The notes: generated by a model not told the origin, from the sequence alone. DNA of 64,000 nt from Prolixibacter sp. NT017 (GCF_009617875.1 NZ_BLAV01000001.1:3720001-3784000), one strand, 5' to 3'. Counted from the first letter of the stretch, positions 27,467 to 36,549 are shown. A program made the numbers and translations.

Positions 27467-27835
27467 ATGGAACTATCGCAGGTTTTGTTGCTGGTTCTGG
27501 TCGGATTTACCGCCGGGATCGTTAGTGGAGCACTCGGTGTGGGCGGCGGTATTGTCCTGATTCCGGCTTTGGTCTATCTCTTCGGAATGGAACAACACAC
27601 CGCGCAGGGAACCAGTTTGGCTATCCTCTTACCGCCTACCGGGATTCTGGCAGCCATGGCTTACCAGAAACAGGGTTTCATCAACTGGAAATATGCTATT
27701 ATCATTACCTTAATCTTCGTTTTGGGTGCCTGGGTTGGAGCACAGTTTTCCATCGCCGTTCCCGAGAAGTTGATGCGACGAATCTTTGCGTTATTCCTGT
27801 TAATTGTCGGAGCTAAAATGTTTTTTGGAAAATGA
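27467..27835 (+). CDS. Half-size TauE/SafE-family (TSUP) permease
   Basis: The 122 residues form about four transmembrane helices and one TSUP repeat, with the signature GFTAGIVSGALGVGGGIVLI then PALVYLFGMEQHTAQGTSLA. Full-length members have two such repeats (about 250 residues), so this one would need to dimerise. The family exports sulfite, sulfoacetate and related anions; the substrate here is unknown. The stop overlaps the ATG of the M20 amidohydrolase (ATGA), so the two are translationally coupled. Confidence 0.85.
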   Translation: MELSQVLLLVLVGFTAGIVSGALGVGGGIVLIPALVYLFGMEQHTAQGTSLAILLPPTGILAAMAYQKQGFINWKYAIIITLIFVLGAWVGAQFSIAVPEKLMRRIFALFLLIVGAKMFFGK

Positions 27836-29034
27836 TGGAATTGAAGAAAGAGATACAACAACTGGCACAACAATATTTCAACGACACGGTCGCCATCCGT
27901 CGCCACTTACACCAATACCCCGAGTTGTCATTCGAAGAGTTTGAAACCTCCGATTTTATCCAAAAGCAATTGGACGAAATAGGTGTTTCCTATCGGACGG
28001 GAATTGTCAAAACCGGCATCATTGCCCGGCTTGACGGAAAACTGCCGGGAGGACGAACGATTGCGTTGCGCGCTGACATCGATGCCCTTCCGATTGTCGA
28101 AAACTCAAACGATAGTTACTGCTCCCTCAACCGGGGCGTGATGCATGCCTGCGGACACGATGCACACTCCGCCTCTTTATTGGGAGTTATTCGAATCTTG
28201 AAGAAACTGGAACACAAACTTCGCGGTACGTTCCTGTTTATCTTCCAGCCGGGAGAAGAACAATTCCCCGGAGGCGGAAAACTGTTATTGGAATCGGGAG
28301 CATTGAACGATCCGAAACCGGAACTGATTCTGGCTCAACATGTGCTACCGGAAATGGAAGCCGGCCATGTTGGTTTCCGACCCGGGATGTATATGGCTTC
28401 CGGCGACGAAATCTTTTTCACCGTTAGGGGAAAAGGCGGACACGGAGCTTTGCCACACAAACTGACGGATACCGTTTTAACAACCGCACACATCATTACT
28501 GCGCTGCAGCAAGTAGTGAGCCGTAACGCTCCGGCCGATATCCCATCGGTGCTTTCTTTCGGAAGAGTAATTGCTGAAGGAGCCACAAACATCATCCCCG
28601 ATGAAGTGTATGTATCCGGTACGTTCCGCACCATGGACGAAACCTGGCGAGCCGAAGCGAAGGAACGGATTCAAAAAATCGGCCAGGCAATAGCCGAAGG
28701 CATGGGAGCTACCTGTGAGTTTCAAATCAACCATGGCTACCCCATGCTGATGAACGACCACGAGGTGACCAAACAGGCCCGCGAGTTTGCCGTCGAATAT
28801 CTGGGTAAAGAAAGAGTAGAAGACATGGGATTGCGAATGACCTGCGAAGATTTTGCCTATTATTCGCAACAATTTCCGGTTGCCTTTTTCCGCTTTGGCG
28901 TGAAGAAACCCGGAAGCAGCGAAACCGCATCACTGCACTCGCCCACTTTCGACATCGACGAAAAAGCGTTGGAAACTTCTGTTGGACACATGGCCTACCT
29001 GGCGGCCCGTTTCTCGCAGCAGAAAAAGGAATAA
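27832..29034 (+). CDS. M20-family amidohydrolase (N-acyl-amino-acid hydrolase type)
   Basis: The 400-residue di-metal peptidase-fold protein shows RRHLHQYPELSFEEFETSDF, the metal-site segments LRADIDALPIVE, MHACGHDAHSASLLGV with the conserved Cys-Gly-His-Asp, FQPGEEQFPGGGKLLL with the catalytic Glu pair, and a late HSPTFDIDEKAL His. The dimerisation insert carries GKGGHGALPH. Relatives deacylate N-acyl amino acids, hippurate or indole-acetyl conjugates. No signal peptide is present, so it is cytoplasmic. Coupling to a TSUP permease suggests uptake or export of a substrate or product (inference). Confidence 0.9.
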   Translation: MMELKKEIQQLAQQYFNDTVAIRRHLHQYPELSFEEFETSDFIQKQLDEIGVSYRTGIVKTGIIARLDGKLPGGRTIALRADIDALPIVENSNDSYCSLNRGVMHACGHDAHSASLLGVIRILKKLEHKLRGTFLFIFQPGEEQFPGGGKLLLESGALNDPKPELILAQHVLPEMEAGHVGFRPGMYMASGDEIFFTVRGKGGHGALPHKLTDTVLTTAHIITALQQVVSRNAPADIPSVLSFGRVIAEGATNIIPDEVYVSGTFRTMDETWRAEAKERIQKIGQAIAEGMGATCEFQINHGYPMLMNDHEVTKQAREFAVEYLGKERVEDMGLRMTCEDFAYYSQQFPVAFFRFGVKKPGSSETASLHSPTFDIDEKALETSVGHMAYLAARFSQQKKE

Positions 29035-29040
29035 GCTAAA

Positions 29041-29838
29041 CTAGTCTGTCAGACCTTCGTCCCGGTACAACTTCGGACGTCGGTCCTGCAACCAGTTATT
29101 TCGATTTGTCAACGATTTGTCACGGGCCTGAAGCGGATCAATGGTTGTCATCAGCACCTGCTCTTTAGTAGCGTCTGCTTCGGCTAGTATTTCTCCTTTT
29201 ACTCCACAAATCAGGCTGCTTCCCGTAAAGGTAAGCTCCCTCTCCTGTCCGATTCGATTAGCTAAAGCGACGAAATACCGATTGGTGACGGCGTGTGCCG
29301 GAACTGTCCTTTGGGCCAGGCCGGGCAATACCAAATTGCTGAGATGACAAACAATGTCGGCTCCTTTCAGCCCCATGATTCTCCAGGCTTCGGGGAAAAC
29401 CCAGTCGAAACAAATTAGCATTCCCACGCGCACTTCACCCAACAAAAAAACCGGAAAACCTGTGTCTCCCGGTTCAAAAATATCTTTCTCGTTCAAAAAC
29501 AAATGTGCTTTCCGGTACGTACCGATCACACCATCTGCATCGAGTAAAACAGCCGAATTGAAAAGTTTGTCACCGTATCGCTCGTTAAATCCTGTCGCAA
29601 TCGCGAATTGGTGTTTCCTGCATTCTTCCGTAAGGAAGGAAAGAAAATGGCTTTCTTCCACGCATTCGGAAAGCGACCAGGCTTCTTCCTGTGAGGAAAA
29701 TGCATAACCTGAATTTGCCAGTTCAGGAAGGACGACCAAATCGGCCGCTGCAGCCTCTTTCAACAAAGAGCGAAGCCTGGCAACCGTCGCATCAGTATCT
29801 CCTATAACGGGCGCAAACTGAACCGTGGCAATCTTCAT
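29041..29838 (-). CDS. Nitrilase-superfamily carbon-nitrogen hydrolase
   Basis: The 265-residue protein is a single CN-hydrolase domain. The catalytic triad is visible: Glu in VLPELANSGY, Lys in YRKAHLFLNEKDIF, and Cys in MLICFDWVFPEAW. MKIATVQFAPVIGD is the expected start; upstream ATG or TTG codons add only two or three residues. It hydrolyses a non-peptide amide, but the exact substrate is not readable. It is convergent with the M20 amidohydrolase, six bases away, and lies 12 bases downstream of pfkA on the same strand, so it may share the pfkA transcript. Confidence 0.88.
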   Translation of the reverse strand: MKIATVQFAPVIGDTDATVARLRSLLKEAAAADLVVLPELANSGYAFSSQEEAWSLSECVEESHFLSFLTEECRKHQFAIATGFNERYGDKLFNSAVLLDADGVIGTYRKAHLFLNEKDIFEPGDTGFPVFLLGEVRVGMLICFDWVFPEAWRIMGLKGADIVCHLSNLVLPGLAQRTVPAHAVTNRYFVALANRIGQERELTFTGSSLICGVKGEILAEADATKEQVLMTTIDPLQARDKSLTNRNNWLQDRRPKLYRDEGLTD

Positions 29839-29859
29839 TTCCATCAAAAGATGAATAAA

Positions 29860-30891
29860 TTATTCGTCTCCAAACGAAACTCCAAGATTCCGGCCTTTCA
29901 GAATCAGTGGGTCAGACGGATCAACTAACCGCAATTTTCCGCCAACCTCATCCAGCGGGACAGCTGCTAAATCATTGTTCCGAACAGCGACCATATTATT
30001 ATAGGCTCCGTCGGCAATCAGTTCCGTTGCAAACGCTCCATACTGAGTTGCCAGAATTCGGTCCATTGGCGACGGCGTTCCACCTCGCTGGATATATCCC
30101 AGCCGGGTTTCGCGCGCCTCGATGCCGGTGTAAGTCTGAATATTTTCGACAACATAACGCGCAGCCGAAATCTTTTTCGGTTTATCAATTCCTTCGGCCA
30201 CCACTACAATCGAGTAGGGTTTTCCCTTAGCAAAACGTTCTTCGATGGTTTTACACACTTTGCCGATGTGGTAGTCAATTTCCGGAATCAGGATGATGTC
30301 ACCTCCACCGGCCATTCCGGCGTACAATGCAATCCATCCGGCATGGTGCCCCATTACTTCGATAACCATTGCACGTTGATGCGAGTTGGCTGTCGAGTGC
30401 AAACGGTCGATGGCTTCAGTAGCAATCCCAACGGCAGAATCGAATCCGAAAGTGACATCCGTTCCGTACACATCGTTGTCAATGGTTTTCGGTATACCGA
30501 TGACATTTAAACCTTCTTTCGCCATCATGCTGGCGGTTTTCATGGTACCATTACCACCGATACAAACCACACAATCGAGATCCAGCTCTTCATACGTTTG
30601 CCGGATCAAATCTGGTTTATCATTGAACTCTTCCCCTTTTTCCAGCTTATAGGGCTTCTCCCGGGAAGTTCCTAAAATCGTCCCGCCAAGGGTAATGATT
30701 CCGGACACTTTGGGCTCGTCGAGCTTAAAATACTCCTTGTTGATTAACCCACTGTAACCCGCAGTAAATCCGTAGACTTCCATACCGTGTTTTACAATGG
30801 CAGTTTTACCTACACCGCGAATTGCAGCATTCAGCCCGGGGCAGTCACCACCGGCCGTCAGAATTCCAATCTTTTTTCCTTTTTTACTCAT
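29860..30891 (-). CDS. pfkA: 6-phosphofructokinase
   Basis: The 343-residue glycolytic enzyme has nucleotide loop GILTAGGDCPGLNAAIRGV, ICIGGNGTMKTA-like segment CIGGNGTMKTASMMAKEG, PKTIDNDVYGTD, MGHHAGW, and LGYIQRGGTPSPMDRI. The Gly in GGNGT indicates ATP use, since PPi-dependent enzymes have Asp there, although the Lys in PKTIDND is shared with PPi enzymes and the group III ATP enzymes. Asn replaces the Asp of the usual GGDG. Allosteric regulation cannot be judged. Upstream lies a 418-base spacer; downstream is the nitrilase-like gene. Confidence 0.95.
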   Translation of the reverse strand: MSKKGKKIGILTAGGDCPGLNAAIRGVGKTAIVKHGMEVYGFTAGYSGLINKEYFKLDEPKVSGIITLGGTILGTSREKPYKLEKGEEFNDKPDLIRQTYEELDLDCVVCIGGNGTMKTASMMAKEGLNVIGIPKTIDNDVYGTDVTFGFDSAVGIATEAIDRLHSTANSHQRAMVIEVMGHHAGWIALYAGMAGGGDIILIPEIDYHIGKVCKTIEERFAKGKPYSIVVVAEGIDKPKKISAARYVVENIQTYTGIEARETRLGYIQRGGTPSPMDRILATQYGAFATELIADGAYNNMVAVRNNDLAAVPLDEVGGKLRLVDPSDPLILKGRNLGVSFGDE

Positions 30892-31309
30892 GCTGGATGG
30901 AGTTTATTCCTTATGATAGTAATTAAGAAATGTTATGAATTGCAGCTTTAAGAACGATTTTGCCTAACAAATTAATAGAATTACCGTGGGTATAGAAAAT
31001 TTATGCATTCAATTTTTCTTATTTTTGTGATTGGTTACAAGCTTGGGCTTGTCAACCAACCATTCGACCGAACCTAATTTCTTGCAAGTATAAAACACTT
31101 ATTCCCCGACAATAATATAATATTGCGTATCAGAGAAGTGTTCATCGAAACACCTTTTATTGGTACAGCCCTGTTGAACGAACAAGCAAAGGGATAAAAG
31201 TATTAATGAATACCCGCAGAAGTTCCTTAATACCGATCCCTTTTATCAATAAATTTTTAAATTAGCGAAGAAACTGAATCGTAACACTAACAAACAAAAG
31301 CATCAACTC
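30892..31309. other. Intergenic region between pfkA and DUF1080 gene, with palindrome
   Basis: This 418-base divergent spacer has no supported ORF. TATTTTTG at 31020-31027 fits a plus-strand -7 box. Immediately downstream is a 12-base-pair hairpin at 31031-31059: TTGGTTACAAGC, loop TTGG, GCTTGTCAACCAA with one bulged C. It is not followed by a T-run, so it is not a terminator; it could be an operator or the 5' end of a leader of about 275 nt for the DUF1080 gene. Confidence 0.5.
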
Positions 31310-32101
31310 ATGAAAAAAATTGTTTTGCTCCTGATGGTTGCAACCATCGCCTTTGCTGGCTGTAAAAATCAATCGAAAAAAGCGAATGACGAAAAAGCTA
31401 CTGCTGAAAAAGTAGAAAAGAGTGCACCCGCTCCCCTCAACACGTTAACTGATCAAGAAAAGAAAGACGGTTGGGTTCTGTTGTTCGACGGAAAAACCTC
31501 TGATGGCTGGCGCGGATATAAAAAAGATCACTTCCCGGCAGGTTGGGAAGTTGCTGACGGAACACTGCATTGCATCGGCTCCGGTCGTGGAGAAGCCGGT
31601 GCAGTTGACGGCGGAGACATCATTTATGATAAAAAGTTCGGCAACTTTGACCTAAAGCTTGACTGGAAAATTTCGGAAGGTGGAAACTCAGGTATCATGT
31701 ATCTCGGACAGGAAACCAAAGATCACATTTGGGAAACTGCTCCTGAAATGCAAATTCTGGACAACGAGCGTCACCCCGATGCCAAATTGGGTAAAGACGG
31801 AAACCGTCAGGCTGGTTCACTGTACGACCTGATTCCGGCCAAACCGCAAAATGCCAAGCCGGCTGGCGAATGGAACTCTATTGAAATTATCAGTTACAAG
31901 GGTACCATTGTGCATAAGCAAAATGGCGAAACCGTTGTTGAATACCACCTCTGGACTCCGGAATGGAACAAACTGGTGGCCGACTCTAAATTCCCGGCAT
32001 TAAACCCCGACTGGGCAAACGTGGCTACCGAAGGTTACATTGGTCTGCAGGATCACGGTGACGATGTTTGGTTCCGCAACATCAAAATCAAAGAACTCTA
32101 A
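31310..32101 (+). CDS. DUF1080 (3-keto-disaccharide hydrolase fold) lipoprotein
   Basis: The lipoprotein signal MKKIVLLLMVATIAFAGCKN has Cys at 18, followed by a Lys/Glu/Ala linker to about 45. Residues 55-262 are a concanavalin-like DUF1080 domain: GWVLLFDGKTSDGWRGYKKD, WEVADGTLHCIGSG, FDLKLDWKISEGGNSGIMYL, EMQILDNERHPDAK, GSLYDLIP, and the terminal GYIGLQDHGDDVWFRNIKIK. Members are now linked to hydrolysis or lyase action on 3-keto-glycosides and are often abundant. It is probably surface or periplasmic. It stands alone with a strong terminator. Confidence 0.92.
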   Translation: MKKIVLLLMVATIAFAGCKNQSKKANDEKATAEKVEKSAPAPLNTLTDQEKKDGWVLLFDGKTSDGWRGYKKDHFPAGWEVADGTLHCIGSGRGEAGAVDGGDIIYDKKFGNFDLKLDWKISEGGNSGIMYLGQETKDHIWETAPEMQILDNERHPDAKLGKDGNRQAGSLYDLIPAKPQNAKPAGEWNSIEIISYKGTIVHKQNGETVVEYHLWTPEWNKLVADSKFPALNPDWANVATEGYIGLQDHGDDVWFRNIKIKEL

Positions 32102-32121
32102 AAGAAGTTATATAAGAAAAA

Positions 32122-32148
32122 GGCCCGGAAATTTCCGGGCCTTTTTTA
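32122..32148. terminator. Terminator between DUF1080 and gldB genes
   Basis: A perfect inverted repeat GGCCCGGAAA/TTTCCGGGCC with flanking A and T runs, serving convergent genes. Confidence 0.9.
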
Positions 32149-32153
32149 TGTCG

Positions 32154-33164
32154 TCAATCAGGATTGTATCCCGAGCTGTTCAGAATCTCACTGTAATTCG
32201 TGTCGTTCATCAAGGCTTCCAGGGTAACTTCCTTGTGCTTTCGCATGTACTTGCGGACAATTTGCCAACCCAGCCATACACCTGTTCTTCCGGGAGATTC
32301 AGACGTGAAGCTATTAGTATATGGCGCCGGGTTAATGTAATGCAGAACTTCCAGTCGTTCGGTCGAGAAAAGTAACTTATGCCCTACCAGGTAAGTCCAC
32401 ATCGAACTTTCATTTTTCTTGCACCATTCCAGTTTTTTTTCCGGGTAGCCAATCTTCAAACTGTCTTCCATATCCGGGAACATCGCATCCAGAAAATACA
32501 TCAACTTTCCATGATAAATCATGTGATCGATGAGCTTGCTCTGAGATAATTTTTCGGGATATTCGGACATGGCCCAACCACGCATCGCATCCGGTGCTAT
32601 CATCTCAGGGCGCATGTTTTTTCTCCGGTAATCAGGCAGCGCCAGTTCTTTGTAGAACGAGTTATTCGCACCAAGGTAATTGTCCAGACTAATCCCCAAA
32701 ACTCCCTGCGCCATCACCACCGATTGATTAAAGCCCGAAATGCAGGTGTACACATCCGGCACTTTCTTATCGGGGAAATAATACTTATAGTGTTTGAACG
32801 CGCCTGTCAACTGCTTCTTCAGCCCCGACAAATCAGGATAAACTGAATCGACCCCTGCTTTGGCTTTCTGAATCATCGGATCGGTTAAAAACGTCTGCAG
32901 GTAATTTGGGTATTGAATATCATCCGGGTTCCCCAGCCGTATTATCCGATAGTTATAAAGTTTGAAGAAGTCGCCGTACTCCTTTTTTATTTGGGGAAGC
33001 AACGAATCCTCATTCAATGGAGTCACCTTAAATAAGTCCTGATCCAATCGTTTGATTTTTACCGAAACATCGATATTCGAAACATCTACTTTCAACCGAT
33101 TCTGCCGGCAGGCTGTAAAAACAATCAGAATAGCCGGAATTAACAGCAGGAAAACTTTCTTCAT
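32154..33164 (-). CDS. gldB: Gliding-motility-type lipoprotein GldB
   Basis: The start at 33164 gives the lipoprotein signal MKKVFLLLIPAILIVFTACR (Cys 19); a longer reading adds 12 polar residues. The mature protein of about 315 residues resembles GldB: VSNIDVSVKIKRLDQDLFKV near the N-terminus, FYKELALPDYRRKNMRPEMI, and the peptidase-like HMIYHGKLMYFLDAMFPD. The C-terminal TNSFTSESPGRTGVWLGWQI is a family hallmark. GldB is required for gliding in flavobacteria but is also found in non-gliding Bacteroidota; gliding here is not implied. The nearby PorT-like and nadE genes are divergent to it. Confidence 0.88.
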   Translation of the reverse strand: MKKVFLLLIPAILIVFTACRQNRLKVDVSNIDVSVKIKRLDQDLFKVTPLNEDSLLPQIKKEYGDFFKLYNYRIIRLGNPDDIQYPNYLQTFLTDPMIQKAKAGVDSVYPDLSGLKKQLTGAFKHYKYYFPDKKVPDVYTCISGFNQSVVMAQGVLGISLDNYLGANNSFYKELALPDYRRKNMRPEMIAPDAMRGWAMSEYPEKLSQSKLIDHMIYHGKLMYFLDAMFPDMEDSLKIGYPEKKLEWCKKNESSMWTYLVGHKLLFSTERLEVLHYINPAPYTNSFTSESPGRTGVWLGWQIVRKYMRKHKEVTLEALMNDTNYSEILNSSGYNPD

Positions 33165-33335
33165 CTGGTGCGATTTAGAATTATCATTAATTTTGTTCAA
33201 TTCACTTAAAAACCGGAGATTTGTGTCTTATCCGAAGTTGTCAAAAAGTCGCTCAAACAAACTGCTTTTTTGCAAACTTCGTGTAAAAATAAAAAACCAA
33301 CAGTAAATTATTTGTGTAATCTTGATTATCGTAAA

Positions 33336-33998
33336 ATGAAAAGACCTCTTGTACTCACCGCTATTTTAACGATGATGGTTCTCTCATCGTATGCTCAGCG
33401 CCCTTTTCGCCTGACATTCGTTGCCAACCCACAATTTTCGTGGTTAACCTCCGATTCGAAGAGTGTTAGTAACGACCAGGCTCACCTCGGATTCGATTAT
33501 GGTGTTGAAGCCGACATTTTTCTCGGGAACGAAAGTTATGCGCTGACGACCGGTTTAACGATGAACCAGACAGGAGGAAACCTGATTTACCAGACCGGAC
33601 AGAACTTTACGTTTGCCGGCGAATCGCTTCCTTCGGGAACGCAAATCGAGTATCGCTTGAAATACCTTGAAATGCCCCTGGCTATTAAGCTTCGATCGAA
33701 AGACTTTGGACGGCTAAATATCTACGCACAATTCGGATTGACAAACTGGCTGAATATTAAATCATCGGGTACCAGCAGCGACGGAACACTGAATGACGCC
33801 AGCATCAATGATGAGATTAAAATGTTCAGCATGGGCCTGAATATTGGTTTTGGTATCGAGCACGATCTGGGTGGGAACAATGCCCTCACAGCCGGTGTTG
33901 TTTACAACAACGGCTTCACCGATGTGACCTCCAATCCGTCTGTCAACGACAACACCAACCTCAAAACGCTGCGGTTTCGCCTCGGATTCATTTTTTAA
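33336..33998 (+). CDS. PorT-family outer-membrane barrel protein
   Basis: The start at 33336 gives a signal peptide MKRPLVLTAILTMMVLSSYA followed by QRPF. The mature 200 residues form an eight-strand-like barrel with alternating aromatic/polar strands: GFDYGVEADIFLGNESYALT, YRLKYLEMPLAIKLRSKDFG, LNIYAQFGLTNWLNIK, LNIGFGIEHDLGGNNALTAG, and the terminal LRFRLGFIF ending in Phe. KYLEMPLAIKL is the typical PorT-family strand. PorT itself functions in type IX secretion; whether this copy does is undetermined. It lies 33 bases before nadE, so they may be co-transcribed. Confidence 0.82.
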   Translation: MKRPLVLTAILTMMVLSSYAQRPFRLTFVANPQFSWLTSDSKSVSNDQAHLGFDYGVEADIFLGNESYALTTGLTMNQTGGNLIYQTGQNFTFAGESLPSGTQIEYRLKYLEMPLAIKLRSKDFGRLNIYAQFGLTNWLNIKSSGTSSDGTLNDASINDEIKMFSMGLNIGFGIEHDLGGNNALTAGVVYNNGFTDVTSNPSVNDNTNLKTLRFRLGFIF

Positions 33999-34031
33999 TT
34001 AGATAACTGACATTAAGCATACGCTGAAACA

Positions 34032-35681
34032 ATGAAAATTGCGCTGGCTCAACTCAATTACCACATTGGTAATTTTCAGGATAACAAGGAAAAAATCATC
34101 CGCCATATCGGAAAAGCCCGTGAAGCGGGGGCCGAACTGGTCGTTTTCTCTGAATTGTCGGTAACGGGATACTACCCGCACGATTTGCTCGAACGAAAAG
34201 AATTTATCGAGCATTCGCAGAAAACCATCGAAGAAATTGCCCGGCATTGTACCGGCATTGCAGCGTTGGTGGGCGGACCAAGTATCAACCGGAGCCCGAA
34301 GGGAAAAATGCTGTACAATAGTGCCTTTTTCCTGAAAGACGGCAAGATTGAAAGCGTGCACCACAAAACTTTGCTGCCGACCTACGATGTTTTTGATGAA
34401 TACCGCCATTTTGAGCCCAACCGTAATTTCGAATTGATCGAGCTGAACGGCAAAAAGCTGGCGGTGACCATTTGTGAGGACTTGTGGTACAACCAACCGG
34501 TGCTAAGCGCTTTCGGACGGGAAAAACTGTATGCGGTTTCCCCGATGAAGGAGTATGCCAAACAAAACCCTGATTTGGTTATCAACCTTTCTGCATCGCC
34601 GTTCTCCTACAACCAGGAAAAACTCCGCAAAGACATTTTGCTAAACAATGCCCGCGATTTCAATATCCCGATTGTTTACGTCAACCAGGTGGGAGCGCAA
34701 ACCGAAATCATTTTTGATGGCGGGTCACTCTTTATCGACGCCAATGGCGATGTGGTCAGTGAAATGGCTTATTTCGAAGAGGACTTTCGGATTATCGATA
34801 CAGAAAATACCAACTCGAAGGACACCTTACGCGAATACGAGCCGATTGAAAAAATTCACGATGCACTGGTTTTAGGTATCAGGGATTATTTCGGGAAAAT
34901 GGGCTTCAAACAGGCAACCCTGGGACTTTCCGGCGGAATCGATTCGGCTGTTACCGTTGTGCTGGCTGTTTTGGCTCTTGGACCTGAAAATGTGCGTGTG
35001 TTGCTAATGCCTTCTAAATATTCGTCGGAGCATTCCATTACCGACGCCCGCGATCTGGCTGAAAATCTGGGAATTCAGTATGAAATTGTCAATATCCACG
35101 AAATGGTCGACGCTTTCGATCATTCACTGGCTCCGGTTTTCGAAGGACGAGAGCCCGATGTAACCGAAGAAAATATACAAGCCCGCATCCGCGGAACACT
35201 AATGATGGCCATATCCAATAAGTTCGGACATATCCTTTTGAATACATCCAATAAAAGTGAAGCAGCCGTTGGCTACGGAACGCTGTATGGCGACATGAAC
35301 GGTGGCCTTTCGGTTTTAGGCGACGTATACAAATCGGATGTATTTGCCATGGCTCGCTTTATGAATCGCGAGCGGGAAGTGATTCCGGAAAATACGATCA
35401 TCAAGCCGCCGTCGGCCGAATTACGACCTGATCAAAAAGATTCAGATTCGTTACCTGATTATGATATTTTGGATAAAATTCTTTTCAACTATATCGAGTT
35501 GGCCAAAAGCCCGAGAGAAATCATCGAAATGGGATTTGAAGAGGACACGGTTCACATGGCTGTGCGAAAAGTTAACATAAACGAATACAAGCGATTCCAA
35601 ACGCCTCCAATCCTTCGGGTTTCCTCTAAAGCATTCGGCTTTGGACGTAAAATGCCACTGGTCGCAAAGTACCCTTATTGA
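34032..35681 (+). CDS. nadE: NAD+ synthetase with N-terminal nitrilase-type domain
   Basis: The 549-residue two-domain enzyme has an N-terminal CN-hydrolase domain with Glu in VFSELSVTGYYP, Lys in HHKTLLPTYDVFDEYRHFEP, and Cys in VTICEDLWYN, which releases ammonia from glutamine. The C-terminal NAD synthetase domain has the PP-loop LGLSGGIDSAVTVVLAV at about 297-313, LLNTSNKSEAAVGYGTLYGD, and KPPSAELRPDQKDSDSLPDY. It converts nicotinate adenine dinucleotide to NAD+ with ATP and Gln. It may be co-transcribed with the PorT-like gene. Confidence 0.96.
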   Translation: MKIALAQLNYHIGNFQDNKEKIIRHIGKAREAGAELVVFSELSVTGYYPHDLLERKEFIEHSQKTIEEIARHCTGIAALVGGPSINRSPKGKMLYNSAFFLKDGKIESVHHKTLLPTYDVFDEYRHFEPNRNFELIELNGKKLAVTICEDLWYNQPVLSAFGREKLYAVSPMKEYAKQNPDLVINLSASPFSYNQEKLRKDILLNNARDFNIPIVYVNQVGAQTEIIFDGGSLFIDANGDVVSEMAYFEEDFRIIDTENTNSKDTLREYEPIEKIHDALVLGIRDYFGKMGFKQATLGLSGGIDSAVTVVLAVLALGPENVRVLLMPSKYSSEHSITDARDLAENLGIQYEIVNIHEMVDAFDHSLAPVFEGREPDVTEENIQARIRGTLMMAISNKFGHILLNTSNKSEAAVGYGTLYGDMNGGLSVLGDVYKSDVFAMARFMNREREVIPENTIIKPPSAELRPDQKDSDSLPDYDILDKILFNYIELAKSPREIIEMGFEEDTVHMAVRKVNINEYKRFQTPPILRVSSKAFGFGRKMPLVAKYPY

Positions 35682-35774
35682 CAATATTAAGGTTTTATAT
35701 ATGGCATTTCCTCAGACCTCTTAAATCTGAGTTTACAATTCCTTCAAATTAATTTTATATTTGGATTAATTATT

Positions 35775-35782
35775 TAACTTTG
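35775..35782 (+). promoter_or_regulatory. Possible -7 element for the Crp/Fnr gene
   Basis: TAACTTTG matches TAnnTTTG and lies 29 bases before the ATG at 35812. No good -33 element is at the usual distance. Confidence 0.45.
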
Positions 35783-35811
35783 ATGCTGTATAACATAAAT
35801 GCCCGAATTAT

Positions 35812-36513
35812 ATGTTTAGTTCAAACTTTGACCTCGAAGGTCAATTTGAAGACAACAAAACAATATTTTATCTCCTGACTCCCGAGGAGAAGGCAGAAGT
35901 AGAGAAACATCAGACCTTAACCTATTACAAGAAAAATGAGTATATCTTCAAAGAAGGTGACAAACCTGCCGGAATGCAGTACCTGAAGGAAGGTAAAATC
36001 AAAATTTTCAAGGAAGGGGTTGGCGGTCGCGAGCAAATCATCCGGATGGTTAAACAGAACGGTTTGATTGGATACCGGTCCTTACTTGCCGATGAAATGC
36101 ATAATGGAACTGCAGTGGCAATTGAAGAGTCCGCCATCATCACCATTCCTCCGGATATTCTTTACAATGTATTGTTGCGCAACCACGATTTTTCGCTGGC
36201 ACTGATGAAAGATTTGGCCCGTGAGTTAGGTTTTTCCAACCAACGAACGGTTAGTCTCACACAGAAACATATCCGGGGACGTTTGGCCGAGTCATTATTG
36301 CTTCTTCGCAACCAGTATGGTTTCGAAAACGACGGCATGACGCTGAAGGTTTACCTGTCGCGTGAAGACATTGCGAACCTTTCGAATATGACAACTTCGA
36401 ATGCGATTCGGACACTTTCGACCTTTGCCGGTGAAAAAGTAATTGCGATTGATGGCCGGAAGATCAAAATACTGGATCTGCAGCAATTGCAGCGCATCAG
36501 TAAACTGGGATAA
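35812..36513 (+). CDS. Crp/Fnr-family transcriptional regulator
   Basis: The 233-residue protein has a cyclic-nucleotide-type beta-roll at about 15-135 (YYKKNEYIFKEGDKPAGMQY, LKEGKIKIFKEGVGGREQII) and a winged helix at 160-225 (HIRGRLAESLLLLRNQYG, YLSREDIANLSNMTTSNAIR). The effector pocket lacks the RS pair needed for cAMP, and no Fe-S cysteines are visible, so the ligand is unknown. It has its own spacer, a probable -7 box and a terminator, so it is likely transcribed alone. Confidence 0.9.
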   Translation: MFSSNFDLEGQFEDNKTIFYLLTPEEKAEVEKHQTLTYYKKNEYIFKEGDKPAGMQYLKEGKIKIFKEGVGGREQIIRMVKQNGLIGYRSLLADEMHNGTAVAIEESAIITIPPDILYNVLLRNHDFSLALMKDLARELGFSNQRTVSLTQKHIRGRLAESLLLLRNQYGFENDGMTLKVYLSREDIANLSNMTTSNAIRTLSTFAGEKVIAIDGRKIKILDLQQLQRISKLG

Positions 36514-36549
36514 CAAAATCAGTTCGACACATATCTAATCGAAATGCCG

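Noticed and set aside
31206..31265. 19-codon ORF upstream of the DUF1080 gene
   Set aside because: Too short and without features; could be a leader peptide but nothing supports it.
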